A DNA stretch of 64,000 nucleotides from Streptomyces actuosus (GCF_016921115.1 NZ_JAFFZS010000027.1:49281-113280), one strand, 5' to 3'; positions 45,366 to 54,941 are shown, counted from the first letter of the stretch. Notes: generated from the letters alone by a model not told the origin. A program made the numbers and translations.

Positions 45366-46925
45366 CTACCGGTAGAAGCGCACGGCGTCGGCGGACCCCT
45401 GGGCGTCGAGTTCCAGCACCCCGCCGTCCGAGGTCACGTACAGCGAGCCCGCGGTGAACCGGTGGTGCCCGGTGCCGTCCGGCAGGCGGGTGACCGGAGT
45501 GACGGCACCGGTGCGCGGATCGAGCCGGAGGAGCTGGGCCGGGCCGGAGGTGGAGACGGCGTACACCGGGCCGTCCTCCGCGGCGGACCGGGCGAGCGCG
45601 GCACCGGGGCGGCTCCACAGCTTGGCGCCGGTGGTGACGTCGTACCCGTCGATCCCGTCACCGGCCGAGTCCTCGGCCGGGGTGACCAGGACGTCGCCGA
45701 CGAGGCGTGCGGAGCGGTCGGCGTCCGACTCGTTGCCGGACAGCACCGCGGTGTTGCCCACGGCGAGCTTGCGGCTGCCCCCGGAGGAGGTGAAGACGCG
45801 GACGCTGTCCTCCGTGGGGGTGTGGAGCGAGGCGATCAGCGGTGAACCGGACAGGACCTGCTTCACCACGGTCCGGGTGCTGCCGTTCCGGGTCCACAGC
45901 ACCTTCCCGGTCTCGCCGTCGTACGCGCTGAAGGTGTACTTCTTCTGCTGGTCGGCGCAGTAGTCGTTGACCAGGACGACACCCTCCGCACCCCAGTCGA
46001 GGGCGTTGCAGTAGGCGCCGCGGGCCCGGTAGCCCCAGACCCGGTGGCCGGTGCGGATGTCGAGGCCGCCCAGGAAGTTCTGGCTGACGACGGTGGCGAC
46101 GTCGCCCTGCACGAAGGTCCGGGTGGCGGTCGCGGTGGGGTGCTTGCCGTCGACCAGGGGCACGCTCCACAGGATCTTGCCGGTGGCGGCGTCGACGCCG
46201 GCCAGCGACGTGCAGGAGTGACCGTCCTGGCCGAACGCGACCGTGCCGATGCCCTGTTCGGCCGGGCGCGGGGACATGGCGCACGGCACGGTCCCCTCGG
46301 CCGCGGGGGTGGTCCGCCACATCTGCTTGCCGTCGGACAGCCGGTAGGCGCTGACGCCGCCGCGGGTGGAGGCCCGGACCAGCAGCGTGCCGGTGTTCCA
46401 GCTGCCGACCAGTTCGTCGTCCGAGGCGGGCGCGGGCACCCTCCAGGCCTGGGTGGCCTGCTGGGACGCCAGGGGCACGGTGTCCGCGTCGCGCAGGGCC
46501 ACTGCGGTGCCGCTTGCCGCCGCGACGACGGCGACAGCCAGGACGATCTTCATCGCGCCACGGCCCCGCGGCAGGCGCCGCCGGGCGGGCGGGGTCTCGG
46601 CGGCGCCTGCCGCGGGGGCGGGTGCCGGCGCGGTCCCGGGTACGGGGCCCGGGCCGGGCGGCACGCTTCCGGAGGGAAGGGCCGGAGCGGCCGGGGATGC
46701 CTGCGCGGCGGACGGAGCGGGCACCCGGGTGTGCGGGATGCCCGTGGACGCCGGGACCGGTGCGGTGGCCTGCGCGTGGCCGGGGAACGCCCCGGGCCAG
46801 TCGGAGCGCACCCGCTCGGGGGGTGTCCGGCGGACCGGTTCCGCCGTGACCGGCGTACGGGGCCGGAATGCCCAGCCGGGCTCCGGCTCCTGGGAGCCCT
46901 GCCCTGCCGACGGTTGTTCCGTCAT
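45366..46925 (-). CDS. membrane-anchored PQQ-type beta-propeller protein
   Basis: 519 residues. Residues 1-120 are Pro/Ala-rich and cytoplasmic. A single membrane helix follows (MKIVLAVAVVAAASGTAVAL near 125-145). The rest outside the membrane is a PQQ/pyrrolo-quinoline-type propeller with repeats such as GVDAATGKILWSVPLVDGKH, FSAYDGETGKVLWTRNGSTR and GYDVTTGAKLWSRPG. Residues for PQQ itself are not evident; the fold may simply bind partners. GGAAGGACGAG precedes the ATG. It follows the GH26-like gene on the same strand by 131 bp and is probably co-transcribed with it. Confidence 0.85.
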   Translation of the reverse strand: MTEQPSAGQGSQEPEPGWAFRPRTPVTAEPVRRTPPERVRSDWPGAFPGHAQATAPVPASTGIPHTRVPAPSAAQASPAAPALPSGSVPPGPGPVPGTAPAPAPAAGAAETPPARRRLPRGRGAMKIVLAVAVVAAASGTAVALRDADTVPLASQQATQAWRVPAPASDDELVGSWNTGTLLVRASTRGGVSAYRLSDGKQMWRTTPAAEGTVPCAMSPRPAEQGIGTVAFGQDGHSCTSLAGVDAATGKILWSVPLVDGKHPTATATRTFVQGDVATVVSQNFLGGLDIRTGHRVWGYRARGAYCNALDWGAEGVVLVNDYCADQQKKYTFSAYDGETGKVLWTRNGSTRTVVKQVLSGSPLIASLHTPTEDSVRVFTSSGGSRKLAVGNTAVLSGNESDADRSARLVGDVLVTPAEDSAGDGIDGYDVTTGAKLWSRPGAALARSAAEDGPVYAVSTSGPAQLLRLDPRTGAVTPVTRLPDGTGHHRFTAGSLYVTSDGGVLELDAQGSADAVRFYR

Positions 46926-47056
46926 CTCGTCCTTCCACTCCGCTCGGTCGTCCGCGCCTGAGCGGCCGACGGCGCTGACGCGCCCCATCGTCGATTCCCC
47001 GCGGCCGGACCCGCCGTCCGGCCGTTCTCGCGGCCGGACGGCGCCGGCCTGCGGAC

Positions 47057-48076
47057 TCAGTCGCGTGTGAACGGGTGGCCGAAGCCGGCCCGGGCGGATT
47101 CCACGCGGAAGGCGGCCTGGGCGCCGAGTGAGGTGTCGATGCGCCAGTCCGTCGGCTGGGAGCTTCCCGGCCAGGTCTTGCGCTGGTCGTACCAGACCAG
47201 GCCGATGACGCCCGCGTCGGCGGCGCCGTCGAACAGGTCCCGGATCTGCGCCTGCTTCCTGCTGCCCTGGGCGACGCCGGTCTCGGTGATCAGCACCGGC
47301 TTGTCGCAGAAGCGGCCGATCTTCTTCAGGGTGGGGGTGAACAGCGTGGAGAACGCGACTCCGTCGACGGGACCGTAGTAGCCGACGACGCCGACCCAGT
47401 CGACGTAGTCGTTCCCGGGGAAGTAGGGGCGCAGTTCGGCCTTGCTGGCCGTGTCGACGACATGGGGGTTCCACACCCAGATCACGTTGGTGACACCGAG
47501 TTCACGGAAGACGTCGTGGAGGTGCCGCCAGGCCCCGACGAAGTCGGAGGGCTTCTCGTGGCCAGGGCCCCAACCGTTCCACGGGCTGTTCATCTCGCCG
47601 GCGAACGAGAGGGCCAGCGGCCCCCGGTAAGCGGCGACCTGGTGGGCCAGCTTGCGGATGTAGGTGTCCTCCGCGCCCTCCGCGACCCCGGCCAGCGAGG
47701 TGTCGACGGGCACCAGGGCGAGCATCGGGAGCTGGCCGTGCTTCCAGAGGAAGGCGTTGCCCTCCGGGTCGAAGTCGTCTCCCCAGGAGGTGTAGTACTC
47801 ACGTATGTCGGGGGCACGCCCCGCTTGTTCCGTGAACGTCTTCACGATGTCGTACTGCCAGGGCGTCTTGTTGTCGACGACGCCCAGCATCCGGCCGGAC
47901 GGGCGGAGCATCGACGACACGTCGAAGGGGGCCTCGGGGGAGGCGGACGACGCCCCACCCGCCTCTCGGGTGTCTCCGGCGGCGCTCTTGCCACCGAGGA
48001 CGTAGGCGGCGACGAGGCCGGCGATGACGAGGGCCACTGCGGCCAGCAGGTAGCCGGGGCGGGGACGTCTGGCCAT
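47057..48076 (-). CDS. membrane-anchored GH26-like glycoside hydrolase
   Basis: 339 residues. An N-terminal signal anchor (YLLAAVALVIAGLVAAYVLG) is followed by a TIM-barrel with GH26/GH39-like features: an acid/base candidate in FAGEMNSPWNGWG and a nucleophile candidate in PVLITETGVAQGS. WVWNPHVVDTASKAEL and WVGVVGYYGPVDGV are also typical of the beta-mannanase-like group. It probably cuts a beta-linked surface polysaccharide. It is divergent from the glycan-synthesis genes on the right, which suggests it trims or releases their product. Substrate unknown. Confidence 0.85.
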   Translation of the reverse strand: MARRPRPGYLLAAVALVIAGLVAAYVLGGKSAAGDTREAGGASSASPEAPFDVSSMLRPSGRMLGVVDNKTPWQYDIVKTFTEQAGRAPDIREYYTSWGDDFDPEGNAFLWKHGQLPMLALVPVDTSLAGVAEGAEDTYIRKLAHQVAAYRGPLALSFAGEMNSPWNGWGPGHEKPSDFVGAWRHLHDVFRELGVTNVIWVWNPHVVDTASKAELRPYFPGNDYVDWVGVVGYYGPVDGVAFSTLFTPTLKKIGRFCDKPVLITETGVAQGSRKQAQIRDLFDGAADAGVIGLVWYDQRKTWPGSSQPTDWRIDTSLGAQAAFRVESARAGFGHPFTRD

Positions 48077-48289
48077 GCGTGGGTCATCCGATCGGCAGGT
48101 GGACGGGGTCGGGGGCCCGGATTCTACGAGGCCTCCCCATGTTTTCCCTATCTTGTCTCGATATCATCACAGGCTGCCTGCCAGAGCATGACAATTCGAA
48201 CATCCCGACCGCTGTTCATAGTTGGCTCCAGTACTTTCATCGCGCTCTGGAGTCCGCGGCGACGCGATCATTGAAAGCCGAGGTCCTCG

Positions 48290-48976
48290 GTGACCAGCCC
48301 ATCCCCGCAGCCCGACCCGTCTCCCGTCTTCGTGGACCGGACGGGGCGGCGCGGCCGGCTTCTGCGTGGGGCCGGCTGGGTGTTCGGCGTGCTGTGCGTC
48401 GGATGCTTTCTGGCCATGATCTCCGGCCTGCTGGGCACCCAGTCGCAGGCCCCGCCGTTCGCCGTCCCCGGCACCGCCGACACCACGCCGCCCAGTCAGT
48501 TCGTGAACGCGCCGCTGCCGGCCCCGCCCGACTCCTCGCGTACAGGAGGGCAGTCGGCCGACGCGAGCCCCTCCGCCACCGACGCCCCCTCGGGGAGCCG
48601 AAGCGTCTCCGACACGGGCACCGGAACCACCGGCGGCGGCACCGCCTCGGGCACGCGTGTCTCCCACAGGGGCGCGGGCACCGGCACCGCGACGACCGGA
48701 GCCGGAACCGGTACCGGGACCTCCACCGGCACCGGCGCGGGCACCGGCACCGGCACCGGCGGCGCCGACGGCACCTCGGGGAACGGCGGAGCCACGGGGA
48801 CCGGCGGCACCACGGGCGGCACCACCGGCACAGGCACCGGCACAGGCACCGGCACCGGCACCGGCACCGGCAGCACGGATGGTGGCACCGGCACCACGGA
48901 CACCGGCGGAGGCACCTCCGACACCGGCGCAGGAGCCGGCTCCGGAGCCGTCGACCCGGCAGCAGCGGTCCCCTGA
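48290..48976 (+). CDS. single-pass membrane protein with Thr/Gly repeat tail
   Basis: 228 residues from GTG. A short Pro-rich cytoplasmic start, one membrane helix near residues 28-50 (GAGWVFGVLCVGCFLAMISG) and an extracellular tail rich in Gly, Thr and Ser with many GTGTG and TGT repeats. The DNA is correspondingly repetitive (ggcaccggcaca units). The tail should be flexible and could be glycosylated or bind the wall. It directly precedes the MatB-like synthase, so it may be a MatA-like or accessory protein of that system, but I cannot establish homology. Confidence 0.65.
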   Translation: MTSPSPQPDPSPVFVDRTGRRGRLLRGAGWVFGVLCVGCFLAMISGLLGTQSQAPPFAVPGTADTTPPSQFVNAPLPAPPDSSRTGGQSADASPSATDAPSGSRSVSDTGTGTTGGGTASGTRVSHRGAGTGTATTGAGTGTGTSTGTGAGTGTGTGGADGTSGNGGATGTGGTTGGTTGTGTGTGTGTGTGTGSTDGGTGTTDTGGGTSDTGAGAGSGAVDPAAAVP

Positions 48977-49034
48977 ACCCGACCGGCCACGACCGACACG
49001 CCCCCGCCCCGCGAAGACGACGACCTGGAAGTGC

Positions 49035-51203
49035 ATGTCCCGCCATCAACGCTCCCGGCGTTCCCCCCTGCGCTCACGCCGACTCGCAGCACCCCCCTTG
49101 CGCTTCTTCCTGCCGCTGACCGTGCTCATGACACTGCTGGCGCTGATGGTGCTGCGCGGCATGGCGAACAACGAGGTCTTCCACGACGAACGCACCGCGG
49201 TCTCGGTGGACAAGGGCACCGTGCCGCCCGGCGTGCTGCAGGGCGGGCCGGTCGTCGACGCCCGCGGTGACAGGAACGACCGGCCGGTCAGCTACTCGAT
49301 CCCCGAGAAGACGGTGGTCCTGACCTTCGACGACGGCCCCTCCGCGACGTGGACGCCCAAGATCCTCAAGGTGCTGGCCGACGAGGGCGTACGGGCCGAC
49401 TTCTTCGTGACCGGCTCGATGACCACCCGCAACCCCGAGTTGATCCGCCGGATCGTAGCCGGCGGACACGAGATCGGGCTGCACACCTTCACCCACCCCG
49501 ACCTCGCCCTGCAGACCAGCACCCGGCTCACCTGGGAGCTCGGCGAGACCCAGCTCGCCCTGGCGGGCGTGGCGGGCATCCACACCACCCTGTTCCGCCC
49601 GCCCTACTCCTCCACCGTCGACGCCCTCGACGACTGGTCCTGGCCGGTGACCAAGGAGGTCGGGGCCGACGGGTACCTGGTCAGCTTCATCGACAAGGAC
49701 ACCGACGACTGGAAGCGGCCCGGTGTCGACGCGATCGTCAAGGCGGCCATGCCGGACCTGCCCGGCCAGGGCGAGATGGTGCTGATGCACGACGCGGGCG
49801 GCAACCGGTCGCAGACCCTGACCGCGCTCCCCCTCATCATCAAGAAGCTCAAGGCCGAGGGCTACGCCTTCAAGACCATCGGCGAAGCGCTCGGCACCGG
49901 CCCCGCCAACACCCGGGTCGACGGTTACGACCTGTGGGCGGGCAAGGCCTTCCTGTGGTGCACGTCCTTCGCCGTGCACCTGATGCCCTGGCTGGTCGTC
50001 CTGCTCGCGGTGGTCGGGACCCTGGTGTTCCTGCGCTTCGCCCTGATGCTGGTGCTGTCGGTCATGCATGTCCGCCGCACCCGGAAGCGAGGATTCACCT
50101 GGGGCGATCCGGTGACCGAACCGGTCACCGTGGTGGTGCCCGCCTACAACGAGCAGGAGTGCATCACCAACACCCTGCTCTCCCTGGCCAGGAGCGAGCA
50201 TCCGATCGAGGTGATCGTCGTCGACGACGGGTCGACCGACGACACTGCCGCCATCGTCGAGGAGCTGGACCTGCCCATGGTCCGGCTCATCCGGCAGCCC
50301 AACAGCGGCAAGCCGGCCGCCCTCGACACCGGTGTGGCCGCGGCCTCCTACGACCTGGTCGTGATGATGGACGGCGACACCGTCTTCGAGCCCTCGACCG
50401 TGGGCGAGCTGGTGCAGCCGTTCGCCGATCCGCGGATCGGCGCCGTGGCGGGCAACGCCAAGGTCGGCAACCGCGACACGCTGATCGGCGCCTGGCAGCA
50501 CATCGAGTACGTCATGGGCTTCAATCTCGACCGCCGGATGTACGACGTGCTCGGGTGCATGCCGACCATTCCCGGCGCCGTCGGCGGCTTCCGACGCTCC
50601 GCGCTGGAGCAGGTGGGCGGGATGAGCGACGACACGCTCGCCGAGGACACCGACGTGACGATGGCCCTGCACCGCGGCGGCTGGAAGATCGTCTACGCCG
50701 AGAAGGCCCGCGCCTGGACCGAGGCGCCCGGCAGCCTGCGCCAGCTGTGGTCCCAGCGCTACCGCTGGAGCTACGGCACCATGCAGGCGATGTGGAAGCA
50801 CCGGCACGCGGTGCTGGAGCGGGGCGCCGCAGGGCACTTCGGCCGCGTGGGGCTGCCCTTCGTCGCCGTGTTCATGGTGCTCACCCCGCTGCTCGCGCCG
50901 GCGATCGACGTCGCCATGCTCTACGGGGTCATCTTCGTCGACCCGTACGCGACCCTGGCCGCCTGGTTCGGGGTGATGGCCCTTCAGGCCGTGTTCGCCG
51001 CGTGGTCCTTCCACCTGGACGGTGAGAAGTACTGGCACCTGATCACCCTGCCCGTGCAGCAGGTCGTCTACCGGGTCCTGATGTACATGGTCCTGCTGCA
51101 GTCCTGGATCACCGCCCTGACCGGAGGCCGGCTGCGCTGGCAGAAGCTGCGACGCACCGGTGAGGTCGGCCTCGACGTCACCATGGGGGAGATGCCGTCA
51201 TGA
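49035..51203 (+). CDS. matB: MatB-like fusion: polysaccharide deacetylase + GT2 glycosyltransferase
   Basis: 722 residues. A membrane helix at about 22-45 (FFLPLTVLMTLLALMVL) precedes a NodB deacetylase domain (TFDDGPSATWT near 97, HEIGLHTFTHPD near 147, FRPPYSS, HDAGG). Two membrane helices near 315-350 link to a processive GT2 domain: VVPAYNEQE near 366, DDGSTDD, DGDTVFEP near 445, EDTDVTMA and QRYRW near 574. More membrane helices follow. This is the order of PgaB-PgaC-type poly-beta-1,6-GlcNAc synthesis in one chain, as in Streptomyces MatB, which makes the glycan that glues hyphae. The symbol is given by domain match only. The stop overlaps the acyltransferase start. Confidence 0.85.
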   Translation: MSRHQRSRRSPLRSRRLAAPPLRFFLPLTVLMTLLALMVLRGMANNEVFHDERTAVSVDKGTVPPGVLQGGPVVDARGDRNDRPVSYSIPEKTVVLTFDDGPSATWTPKILKVLADEGVRADFFVTGSMTTRNPELIRRIVAGGHEIGLHTFTHPDLALQTSTRLTWELGETQLALAGVAGIHTTLFRPPYSSTVDALDDWSWPVTKEVGADGYLVSFIDKDTDDWKRPGVDAIVKAAMPDLPGQGEMVLMHDAGGNRSQTLTALPLIIKKLKAEGYAFKTIGEALGTGPANTRVDGYDLWAGKAFLWCTSFAVHLMPWLVVLLAVVGTLVFLRFALMLVLSVMHVRRTRKRGFTWGDPVTEPVTVVVPAYNEQECITNTLLSLARSEHPIEVIVVDDGSTDDTAAIVEELDLPMVRLIRQPNSGKPAALDTGVAAASYDLVVMMDGDTVFEPSTVGELVQPFADPRIGAVAGNAKVGNRDTLIGAWQHIEYVMGFNLDRRMYDVLGCMPTIPGAVGGFRRSALEQVGGMSDDTLAEDTDVTMALHRGGWKIVYAEKARAWTEAPGSLRQLWSQRYRWSYGTMQAMWKHRHAVLERGAAGHFGRVGLPFVAVFMVLTPLLAPAIDVAMLYGVIFVDPYATLAAWFGVMALQAVFAAWSFHLDGEKYWHLITLPVQQVVYRVLMYMVLLQSWITALTGGRLRWQKLRRTGEVGLDVTMGEMPS

Positions 51204-52480
51204 GCACCGCGGAACCAGTCCGGGCCGGATTCACGGTCGACTCCGACACCATGGCCCTCCGGGCCCTGCCCGGCACCATGGTCACGGCCTCCGGACTCGT
51301 GCTGCCGGTCGAGCCGGATCCGGCTCCGGCCGAACCCGTGACCCGGAAGCCGGGCCGCGACCGCTACCTCGACCTGCTGCGGGCGATGGCGCTCGTCCGG
51401 GTCGTGATCTACCACAACTTCTCGTGGACCTGGCTGCCGCTGGTCTTCCCGTCCATGGGCGTGATGTTCGCGCTCGCCGGGTCGCTCATGGCCCGGTCCC
51501 TGAGCCGGCCGGCCTTCGGCGTCATCCGGTCACGACTGCGCCGCCTGCTTCCTCCCCTGTGGATGTTCGGCGCCGTCGTCGTGCCGGCGATGATCCTCGA
51601 CGGCTGGGGCCCGGACTACGACGGGCATCCGAACTGGTGGTGGGGCCACCTCGCGTTCTGGATCCTGCCGGTGAGCACGCCGCCGTTCGCCGACCACCTG
51701 GGCGGTTTCGGCGGGCATCTGCCGGCCACCTGGGCGGAGCAGATCGTGGTACCGCTGTGGTACCTGCGCGCCTACCTGTGGTTCATGGTGCTGTCGCCGC
51801 TGCTGCTCAAGGCCGTGCGCCGGACACCCTGGGTCACCCTGGTGCTGCCGCTGGTCCTGTCGGCCGTACTCAACTCCGGACTGGTCGACCAGTCCGGCCG
51901 GATCATGGAGACGGTCACCGACTTCACCACCTTCGGGGCCTGCTGGATCCTGGGCATGGCCTACCACGAGGGCGTGTTCCGCCGCATACCCGCCTATGTC
52001 GCACCGTCGATCGCACCGCTGCTGCTCGCCGTCGGCTTCTGGTGGCTCCAACAGGCCCCGGTGGACCAGCCCAGGATCGGCCCCGACATCGAGGCGGTGC
52101 CGCTCGCGCAGGCGATCTGGTCCTTCGGCAGCGTGCTGCTGCTCCTGCACCTGAGTCCGTCCTGGGAGAAGTGGCCGCGGCGGCTGGAACGGTTCAACGG
52201 AGTCGTCAGCCTGCTCAACTCCCGCGCGGTCACCGTCTATCTGTGGCACGCCCTGGCCCTGGTACTGACCGAGCCGCTGATCGAGCCGCTCTGGGACAAC
52301 GCGTTCTTCTACACGCACCTGCGCTGGCTGCTCACCAGCCAGTGGTTCCCGCTGATCGTCGCCGTCCCGCTGATCGTGCTGGCGCTGCTGCTCTTCGGCT
52401 GGGTCGAGGACGTCGCCGCCAAACGCCGTCCACGCCTGTTCCCGTACCCGCGGCGGCCCAAGGGGCAGCGGCGGAAATAG
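51200..52480 (+). CDS. acyltransferase 3 family membrane protein
   Basis: 426 residues with about ten membrane helices. After a 45-residue cytoplasmic start comes RYLDLLRAMALVRVVIYHNF, the acyltransferase-3 hallmark with the catalytic-type His. FALAGSLMARSLSR, LWYLRAYLWFMVLSPLLLKA and VYLWHALALVLTEPL follow. Such enzymes O-acylate extracellular polysaccharides (compare IcaC-like proteins). The ATGA overlap with the synthase gene shows coupled expression, so it probably modifies or assists the same glycan. Confidence 0.88.
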   Translation: MSTAEPVRAGFTVDSDTMALRALPGTMVTASGLVLPVEPDPAPAEPVTRKPGRDRYLDLLRAMALVRVVIYHNFSWTWLPLVFPSMGVMFALAGSLMARSLSRPAFGVIRSRLRRLLPPLWMFGAVVVPAMILDGWGPDYDGHPNWWWGHLAFWILPVSTPPFADHLGGFGGHLPATWAEQIVVPLWYLRAYLWFMVLSPLLLKAVRRTPWVTLVLPLVLSAVLNSGLVDQSGRIMETVTDFTTFGACWILGMAYHEGVFRRIPAYVAPSIAPLLLAVGFWWLQQAPVDQPRIGPDIEAVPLAQAIWSFGSVLLLLHLSPSWEKWPRRLERFNGVVSLLNSRAVTVYLWHALALVLTEPLIEPLWDNAFFYTHLRWLLTSQWFPLIVAVPLIVLALLLFGWVEDVAAKRRPRLFPYPRRPKGQRRK

Positions 52481-52853
52481 CGCGCCGGAGGCCCGGGTCG
52501 ACGGGCCGGAGGCCCGGGCCTCCCGGGATGCGAGGCCGCCGGGGCCGCATCCCGCCGCGGTCGGCCCGGAGGAGGCCGGCCGACCGGATCGCCGTCCTCG
52601 GCGGGGGCCGGATCGTCGCCGAGGGCACCGCCGACGAGCTCAAGACCGGCTCACGTTCCCTGCGGCGTCCGCGGTTCCTGACCGCCGACGGCGGGTCCGG
52701 ACAATTCATACGGAATCACCGGATCCGCCGGCGATGCTGACGGTGTGTGACCAAAACCACAGGCAGGGGCGGTCTTTTCGCTGCGCGCAATGATTGATCC
52801 GCACGTTCCCTCCGTACGTTCTGATGACCGGGATGCTCACGTCAGGAGGCGCC
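52481..52853. other. intergenic region with ABC-ATPase remnant
   Basis: About 370 bp. The left part is GC-rich repeats of GGGCCGGAGGCCC type (52490-52520), the middle holds the remnant listed separately, and the right 120 bp are less GC-rich and should contain the promoter of the DUF4142 gene. Confidence 0.5.
52576..52650 (+). pseudogene. fragment of an ABC transporter ATPase (DrrA-type C-terminus)
   Basis: One frame reads ADRIAVLGGGRIVAEGTADE followed by LKTG. This is the segment just after the H-loop in drug-exporter ATPases (usual form ADRIAVLDHGRIVAEGTxDEL). No start, Walker motifs or C-terminal domain remain. It looks like a leftover of a deleted gene. Confidence 0.6.
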
Positions 52854-53585
52854 ATGCCCATCTCCCGCCAAACGATCGGCACCGTCTTCGTGGGCGGCGC
52901 GTTGGTTCTGACTCTCAGCGCCCTCGCATACCCGTCCATGCTCGGCGTCCAGAACGCCAGTACCAACCAGAGCCGCATCATCGCCAACACCGAGTACGGC
53001 CCACTGACCGAGTCCGACCGCGACTTCGTGGTCAAGGTGCGCTCCGCCGGACTCTGGGAGTACCGGCTCGGGCAGGACGCCATCAAGCAGGGTGCCACCA
53101 AACCGATGAGAGAGGCCGGAGAGCATCTGGTCGTGGGGCACGCTCTGCTCGACGACAGCTGCCGAAGGATCGCTCCGGTGCTGAACATCACCCTGCCCAA
53201 CGAAGCCACCCCGCAGCAGCAGCAGTTCGTGGCCACCGTGGAGTCCAAGACGGGCATGGAGTTCGACTCCACCGCCGCCAACATCATGCGCGTGACCCAC
53301 GGCCAGATCTTCCCGGCCATCGCCAAGATCCGCGCCACCACTCAGAACACACTGGTGCGCCAGCTCGCCGACCAGGCCAACGAGGTGGTCCTCGACCACA
53401 TCGCGTCGATGGAGAAGACCGGACTGGTCAACTTCGACCAGGTCAACTTCCAGGAGACCACGCCGCCCAAGCTCCCCCAGAACCAGCTGACACCCCCCGC
53501 ACCGCAGCCGGGTTCCCCCATCGTGAAACTCGCGGCGCCCACGAACATCAAGAACTTCTACAAGACCACCGTCCACGTGCCGTGA
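52854..53585 (+). CDS. exported DUF4142 protein
   Basis: 243 residues. An N-terminal signal segment (IGTVFVGGALVLTLSALAYP) is followed by a DUF4142/ferritin-like helical domain: TESDRDFVVKVRSAGLWEYR, GQDAIKQGATKPMREAGEHL, HALLDDSCRRIAPVLNITLP. The C-terminus is Pro-rich. DUF4142 proteins are periplasmic or exported four-helix proteins of unclear role. AGGAGG stands before the ATG, which is preferred over upstream in-frame ATG codons without such a site. Confidence 0.88.
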   Translation: MPISRQTIGTVFVGGALVLTLSALAYPSMLGVQNASTNQSRIIANTEYGPLTESDRDFVVKVRSAGLWEYRLGQDAIKQGATKPMREAGEHLVVGHALLDDSCRRIAPVLNITLPNEATPQQQQFVATVESKTGMEFDSTAANIMRVTHGQIFPAIAKIRATTQNTLVRQLADQANEVVLDHIASMEKTGLVNFDQVNFQETTPPKLPQNQLTPPAPQPGSPIVKLAAPTNIKNFYKTTVHVP

Positions 53586-53851
53586 CCCTCCCGGCCGTCC
53601 GCGGGGGTGCACGTCCCTCCGCAGAACGAGGCCGGCCGGGGCCGAATGCCCCGCCGGTGCCGGTGCCGGTGCCGCCGACGGTGTCGCGGCCGTAGTCGAT
53701 CGATCACCGGCGTCCTACTCGCGTGACGGATGGGGCGCCGGTTTCCGCTGTCCGGTGACCCCGGCCACAGCCACAGCGAACGCCTTGCCGGAGACAGCTG
53801 CTCCGCTGGAGTGTGCTGCTCACAACTCCCGCTGTCCCAGACGAGGTTGCC

Positions 53852-54178
53852 GTGAAGTGTCCGAGCCAGGAGTGCCAGTCGTCGAACGTGCAGCTGTTGT
53901 CCCACTACGTGGATTCGCTGCCGCCGGGGTCGCCGAACCGGGAGCGGTACGCGAAGCCGGCCGGTCCGGGCAGGTCGTTTCCGGGCGCGCTGGTGGTGAT
54001 CGTGCTGGGGATCGCCGCCCTGGTGTCGGGGCACGTGTGGGCCGGTCTGCTGGCGGTGGCCGGTGGCGGGGCGTGGGGCTGGGTGCTGTACCGCAGGTAC
54101 GAGGCGGCGGAGTCGGCACGGGCCGCGTGGTCGAATCGGCGGATCTGTCTGGCGTGCACGGAGCAGTGGGTGCCGTGA
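53852..54178 (+). CDS. small membrane protein with split zinc ribbon
   Basis: 108 residues from a GTG preceded by GAGG. The N-terminus MKCPSQECQSS and the C-terminus RICLACTEQW carry two pairs of cysteines that could jointly bind one zinc. Between them two hydrophobic helices (ALVVIVLGIAALVSGHVWAG; LLAVAGGGAWGWVLYRRY) form a membrane hairpin with both ends on the cytoplasmic side. I know no function. Confidence 0.75.
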   Translation: MKCPSQECQSSNVQLLSHYVDSLPPGSPNRERYAKPAGPGRSFPGALVVIVLGIAALVSGHVWAGLLAVAGGGAWGWVLYRRYEAAESARAAWSNRRICLACTEQWVP

Positions 54179-54323
54179 CGTCCTCGCCGTCCCGACAGCG
54201 GTGTTCCGCACCTGCGCGTCCTCTCACGGGGCCCTGTGCGGGCGACCCGACGACGCGCTGAGGTGCCGTCGCCGTCGTCGTGCGCCCGCCGGGGACGACG
54301 GGCAAGCCCGTAAGCTGACGGTC

Positions 54324-54941
54324 GTGGCAAGAGTGCGGTTGAGTGTGGCCGAGCGGCGGGAGGAACTGCTCCGGGCCGCCGTCGAGCAGATCGAGGCACG
54401 CGGTGTCGCAGCGGTCAGGATCGCCGACGTGGCCGCGGCGCTCGGGGTGAGCAACGCGCTGGTGCTCTATCACTTCTCCACGAAGGAGAAGCTCGTTGCC
54501 GCGGCGTTCGCCCACGCCGCGGCGGACGATCTGGCCCGGCTGCGCCGACTGCTCGGGCGCCGGACCAGCGCGCTGCGCAGGCTGCGCTCAGCGGTGCGGT
54601 GGTACGCGCCGACCGGACAGGCCAAGGGCTGGCGGCTGTGGATCGAGGGCTGGTCCGCCTCGCTGCGCGAGCCCGCCCTGCGGGAGGTCACGCGCGACCT
54701 CGACCGGCAGTGGAAGGCCTCGATCGCCGAGGTGGTCGCCGAGGGTGTCGCAGCGGGCGAGTTCACGTGCCCCGACCCGGCGCAGACCGCACTGCGCCTG
54801 ACCGCGCTGCTCGACGGCCTCGCCGTGCAGATGACCGCCTACCCGGGCGCGGTGTCCCGGGCTCGCGCGCAGAGTTGGGTGGACGACGCCCTGGCACGCG
54901 AACTGGGCCTGGAGCGGGAGTCCTCGGCACCGCCGCGCTGA
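54324..54941 (+). CDS. TetR-family regulator (BetI-like C-terminal domain)
   Basis: 205 residues from GTG. The HTH is RREELLRAAVEQIEARGVAA, then ADVAAALGVSNALVLYHFST. The C-terminal domain has WRLWIEGWSASLREPALREV, REVTRDLDRQWKASIAEVVA and ALRLTALLDGLAVQMTAYPG, typical of the BetI/TetR_C_6 group. No obvious target operon adjoins it; the next gene to the right converges. An operator could not be identified. Confidence 0.9.
   Translation: MARVRLSVAERREELLRAAVEQIEARGVAAVRIADVAAALGVSNALVLYHFSTKEKLVAAAFAHAAADDLARLRRLLGRRTSALRRLRSAVRWYAPTGQAKGWRLWIEGWSASLREPALREVTRDLDRQWKASIAEVVAEGVAAGEFTCPDPAQTALRLTALLDGLAVQMTAYPGAVSRARAQSWVDDALARELGLERESSAPPR

Noticed and set aside
48167..49092. Minus-strand frames opposite the Thr/Gly-repeat gene
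   Set aside because: They mirror the hexamer repeats and show only Ala/Gly/Val or Cys/Arg repeats.
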